From Promethearchaeota archaeon (lineage in GTDB: Archaea; Asgardarchaeota; Lokiarchaeia; Sigynarchaeales; SOKP01), in contig SDNN01000143.1 of NCBI GenBank assembly GCA_004524425.1, positions 1 through 7,448 of the forward strand: a stretch of 7,448 bases of DNA. Direction: 5' to 3'. Under the pieces are notes generated by a model, which was not told the origin of the DNA, ran no database searches, and saw only the letters and a list, made by a program, of their open reading frames with translations. Below, piece after piece: positions 6,200 through 7,448 of this stretch. Position numbers and translations under genes: made by a program. Position 1 is the stretch's first letter. Each line of letters starts with the position of its first letter.

Positions 6200-6212
6200 T
6201 TATATTTTATAA
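6200..6212 (-). promoter_or_regulatory. Candidate TATA box of the small acidic ORF
   Basis: Read on the minus strand this is TTATAAAATATAA, one of the best TATA matches in the window. The start would be near 6180, leaving a leader of about 50 bases that contains the 18-bp palindrome. Confidence 0.45.
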
Positions 6213-6250
6213 ACGCCTTAAACCTTTTTCTGGGAAAATTTTATCAAATC

Positions 6251-6274
6251 TTCGTGAAAGCACAGTTTCACGAA
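6251..6274. repeat. Inverted repeat TTCGTGAAA-N6-TTTCACGAA
   Basis: Perfect 9-base arms around a 6-base loop (gcacag). The arms are markedly more GC-rich than their surroundings. It lies between the DUF5714-like gene and the small acidic ORF, about 130 bases past the stop of the former and upstream of the TATA box of the latter. It could be a dyad operator for the small gene or a hairpin in read-through RNA. There is no T-run directly after it on either strand, so a simple terminator is less likely. Confidence 0.5.
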
Positions 6275-6387
6275 TAAAAATATACCATTTCATAACATTA
6301 AGAAAATTTGACAATTTTGATATTATTATTATAAAGTTGTTTAAATTGCAATCCCCGTTAAAAATCATTGACAATAATTGCTTTTAG

Positions 6388-6402
6388 AATAAAATAAAAA
6401 GA
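6388..6402 (-). terminator. T-rich terminator of the DUF5714-like gene
   Basis: Just past the stop at 6405, the minus strand reads TCTTTTTATTTTATT, a T-rich tract without a stable hairpin, as expected for archaeal termination. Confidence 0.35.
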
Positions 6403-6404
6403 GA

Positions 6405-7079
6405 TTATAAATTTTTTGGATAATATGGACATCTTTCTAAATGGCATTGTTCATTTAATTCATATACATTACAACGTCCAATCATTTTTTGTTCTGGTAA
6501 TTGATAATCAAACTTTTTAAGAAATTTAATGGCTTGTTCGATCGCAACATAAGCGCTAAGACGACAACATCTAGGACCTCCTAATTTTCCAATTCGTTCC
6601 TGAGCTTTTAAGGAAGCCTCAAATCCAAGAGAGCGTTGTTTGTCATGAAATGGCGTTGCTTTTTGGGATATACTTATAGCAATTCCCACTCCACACCCTC
6701 CTCCGCACGTTCCGCAAAATCCACATCCTCCAGCAGGAATTTTAAGCCCTCTTGTAAAGGCTTCTTTCACATCTTGATCGATGAAATCATAATCATTATT
6801 TTTTAAAGCAGCTATAAGGACAGCAGGAACTATCCCATGATGCCAAGGTCCGTGAAAAGGTAATTGATCTGAAGCAGTCCAAGCATTTTTAAGCTTTTGT
6901 ATTACAGATTCAAATATTACAACGGGATCTTTAGAAGTTTCTTGAAGAATAATTGGTAAAACTTTTGGCATAAATTCCATATAATCTTCCATCGTCAAAC
7001 TATCAAATTCAAGCACTTTTTCCATGAATTGATCATAGTAATTAAAAGACTTTGACATTTCAAATTGGTTTGAATCCAA
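6405..7079 (-). CDS. DUF5714-like cysteine-rich protein
   Basis: A 224-residue soluble protein of the DUF5714 type, known mostly from methanogens and anaerobic bacteria; its function is not established. The signature features are HGPWHH (76-81) followed by VPAVLIAA, a glycine- and cysteine-rich loop (Cys119, 122, 125 and 129 in GCGFCGTCGGGCG), then GIAISI and ATPF, and GGPRCC (Cys171-172). A C-terminal Cys triad (203, 212, 217; RCNVYELNEQC then RCPYYP) follows. Nine cysteines plus histidines suggest binding of a metal or iron-sulfur cluster; this is inference. Translation starts at TTG 7079: GGTGAG lies five bases upstream on the minus strand (7085-7090), while the first ATG (residue 8) has no ribosome site. 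It is divergent from an ArsR-family gene 127 bases away, so control by that regulator is likely. Confidence 0.85.
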   Translation of the reverse strand: MDSNQFEMSKSFNYYDQFMEKVLEFDSLTMEDYMEFMPKVLPIILQETSKDPVVIFESVIQKLKNAWTASDQLPFHGPWHHGIVPAVLIAALKNNDYDFIDQDVKEAFTRGLKIPAGGCGFCGTCGGGCGVGIAISISQKATPFHDKQRSLGFEASLKAQERIGKLGGPRCCRLSAYVAIEQAIKFLKKFDYQLPEQKMIGRCNVYELNEQCHLERCPYYPKNL

Positions 7080-7084
7080 CTTTT

Positions 7085-7090
7085 CTCACC
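7085..7090 (-). promoter_or_regulatory. Ribosome binding site deciding the TTG start of the DUF5714-like gene
   Basis: GGTGAG on the minus strand lies five bases before TTG 7079 and is the strongest anti-16S match in the window. Nothing comparable precedes the internal ATG at 7058. Confidence 0.75.
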
Positions 7091-7115
7091 TATTTATTAT
7101 TATAGACTTGGTTTT

Positions 7116-7127
7116 GATATAATTATT
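7116..7127 (-). promoter_or_regulatory. Candidate TATA box of the DUF5714-like gene
   Basis: AATAATTATATC on the minus strand places the start near 7095, giving a leader of about 16 bases that contains the GGTGAG site. The short distance to the divergent ArsR promoter means one bound regulator could affect both. Confidence 0.4.
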
Positions 7128-7176
7128 AGAAAAGAATTTAGAATCCATTTTAAGTTTTTTCAAAATGAACCAAAGA

Positions 7177-7186
7177 TTATTAAAAT
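7177..7186 (+). promoter_or_regulatory. Candidate TATA box of the ArsR-family gene (leaderless)
   Basis: TTATTAAAAT is centred about 26 bases before the ATG at 7207, so the transcript would begin at or next to the start codon. No ribosome site precedes this ATG, which fits a leaderless mRNA. Confidence 0.4.
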
Positions 7187-7206
7187 AAAAAAAATTATTA
7201 ATTTTA

Positions 7207-7448
7207 ATGAGCAAAAGAAGATTTGAAAATTATATTCAGGAAATGGAGAAAGGAACAAGTTGTACAGAATTTTTAGAAGAAAGTTTGAAATTTATCTCAA
7301 ACATTAAAAATAATCCTGAAGCAAGAAAAGAATATAAAATTCATAAGGCTCTTTCCAATGAGAAAAGATTTCTTATTTATTTTCTGTTAAAAAAGAAGCC
7401 AATGTGCACTTGTGCTCTTGCTAACGTGCTTAATGTTTCTGATGGTAC
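7207..7448 (+). CDS. ArsR-family transcriptional regulator, 3' end beyond the window
   Basis: The first 80 codons of a winged-helix regulator, open to the right edge. An N-terminal helical extension of about 45 residues leads into the ArsR core: IHKALSNEKRFLIYFLLKKKPMCTCALANVLNVSDG. The order is helix 1-2 (ALSNEKRFLIYFLL), helix 3 with the CxC pair Cys67 and Cys69, then the start of the recognition helix-turn-helix (ANVLNVSDG). The position of CTC corresponds to the ELCVCDL motif that binds As(III) or soft metals in classical ArsR/SmtB repressors, so metal, metalloid or thiol sensing is possible, though not all CxC-bearing relatives sense metals. Cys19 is a further candidate ligand. The ATG at 7207 has no ribosome site but a well-placed TATA box, suggesting leaderless translation. 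It is divergent from the DUF5714-like gene and probably controls it and itself. Confidence 0.85.
   Translation, partial: MSKRRFENYIQEMEKGTSCTEFLEESLKFISNIKNNPEARKEYKIHKALSNEKRFLIYFLLKKKPMCTCALANVLNVSDG

Noticed and set aside
6207..6368. A 53-codon minus-strand ORF (ATG 6368, TAA at 6207), with a plausible-looking C-terminal half (KWYIFIRETVLSRRFDKIF)
   Set aside because: No ribosome site precedes ATG 6368 or the internal ATG 6293. The N-half is low-complexity AT-rich codons, it contains the 6251-6274 inverted repeat, and its stop lies within the TATA box of the next gene. It could be a decayed fragment; a conservation search would decide.
7146..7167. CATTTT / AAAATG inverted repeat between the divergent promoters
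   Set aside because: Arms of only six bases with a 10-base gap are expected by chance in such sequence.
7179..7208. Inverted repeat ATTAAAAT / ATTTTAAT over the ArsR start codon as an operator
   Set aside because: The arms are purely AT in an AT-rich spacer, so chance is likely. ArsR operators usually have some GC and a characteristic spacing.

Overview
The window reads as AT-rich archaeal DNA. Several genes have a GTGA or GGTGA-type ribosome site 5-6 bases before the start, AT-rich TATA-like boxes sit upstream, and genes end in oligo-T tracts rather than GC-rich hairpins. The protein content also fits archaea: a TrmB-like winged helix, a DUF5714-type cysteine-rich protein, an archaeal-looking ArsR regulator and a longin-like protein. 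The longin-like protein together with the low GC suggests an Asgard (Lokiarchaeia-like) archaeon. That placement is inference and was not tested by any search.

Layout: (1) 9-626 (+), a longin-like protein whose true start may lie left of the window. (2) 692-1201 (-), an OsmC/Ohr-family protein convergent with it; an AT-rich bidirectional terminator lies between. (3) A 368-base divergent intergenic region. (4) 1570-2079 (+), a hot-dog acyl-CoA thioesterase, followed 72 bases later by a thiolase (2152-3390, TTG start). This fatty-acyl-CoA pair is locally more GC-rich than the rest. (5) 3576-5963 (+), a 795-residue protein with a TrmB-like winged helix, a long coiled coil, a degenerate PLD-like domain and three C-terminal repeats. 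(6) 5966-6127 (-), a 53-residue acidic ORF convergent with it and separated by two bases. An 18-bp perfect palindrome lies at its predicted transcription start, and an inverted repeat lies further upstream. (7) 6405-7079 (-), a DUF5714-like protein with nine cysteines and a TTG start, divergent from (8) an ArsR-family regulator with a CxC motif, cut by the right edge (7207-7448).

How they may work together: the thioesterase and thiolase fit acyl-CoA turnover (beta-oxidation or acetoacetyl-CoA metabolism). No HMG-CoA synthase or DUF35 partner is visible, so a mevalonate-pathway thiolase is less likely. The ArsR/DUF5714 divergent pair looks like a regulator and target, possibly sensing metal or thiol state. 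The large repeat protein matches no named family as a whole and is the most novel-looking object here. There are no tRNA or rRNA genes, insertion sequences or CRISPR arrays that I can see.
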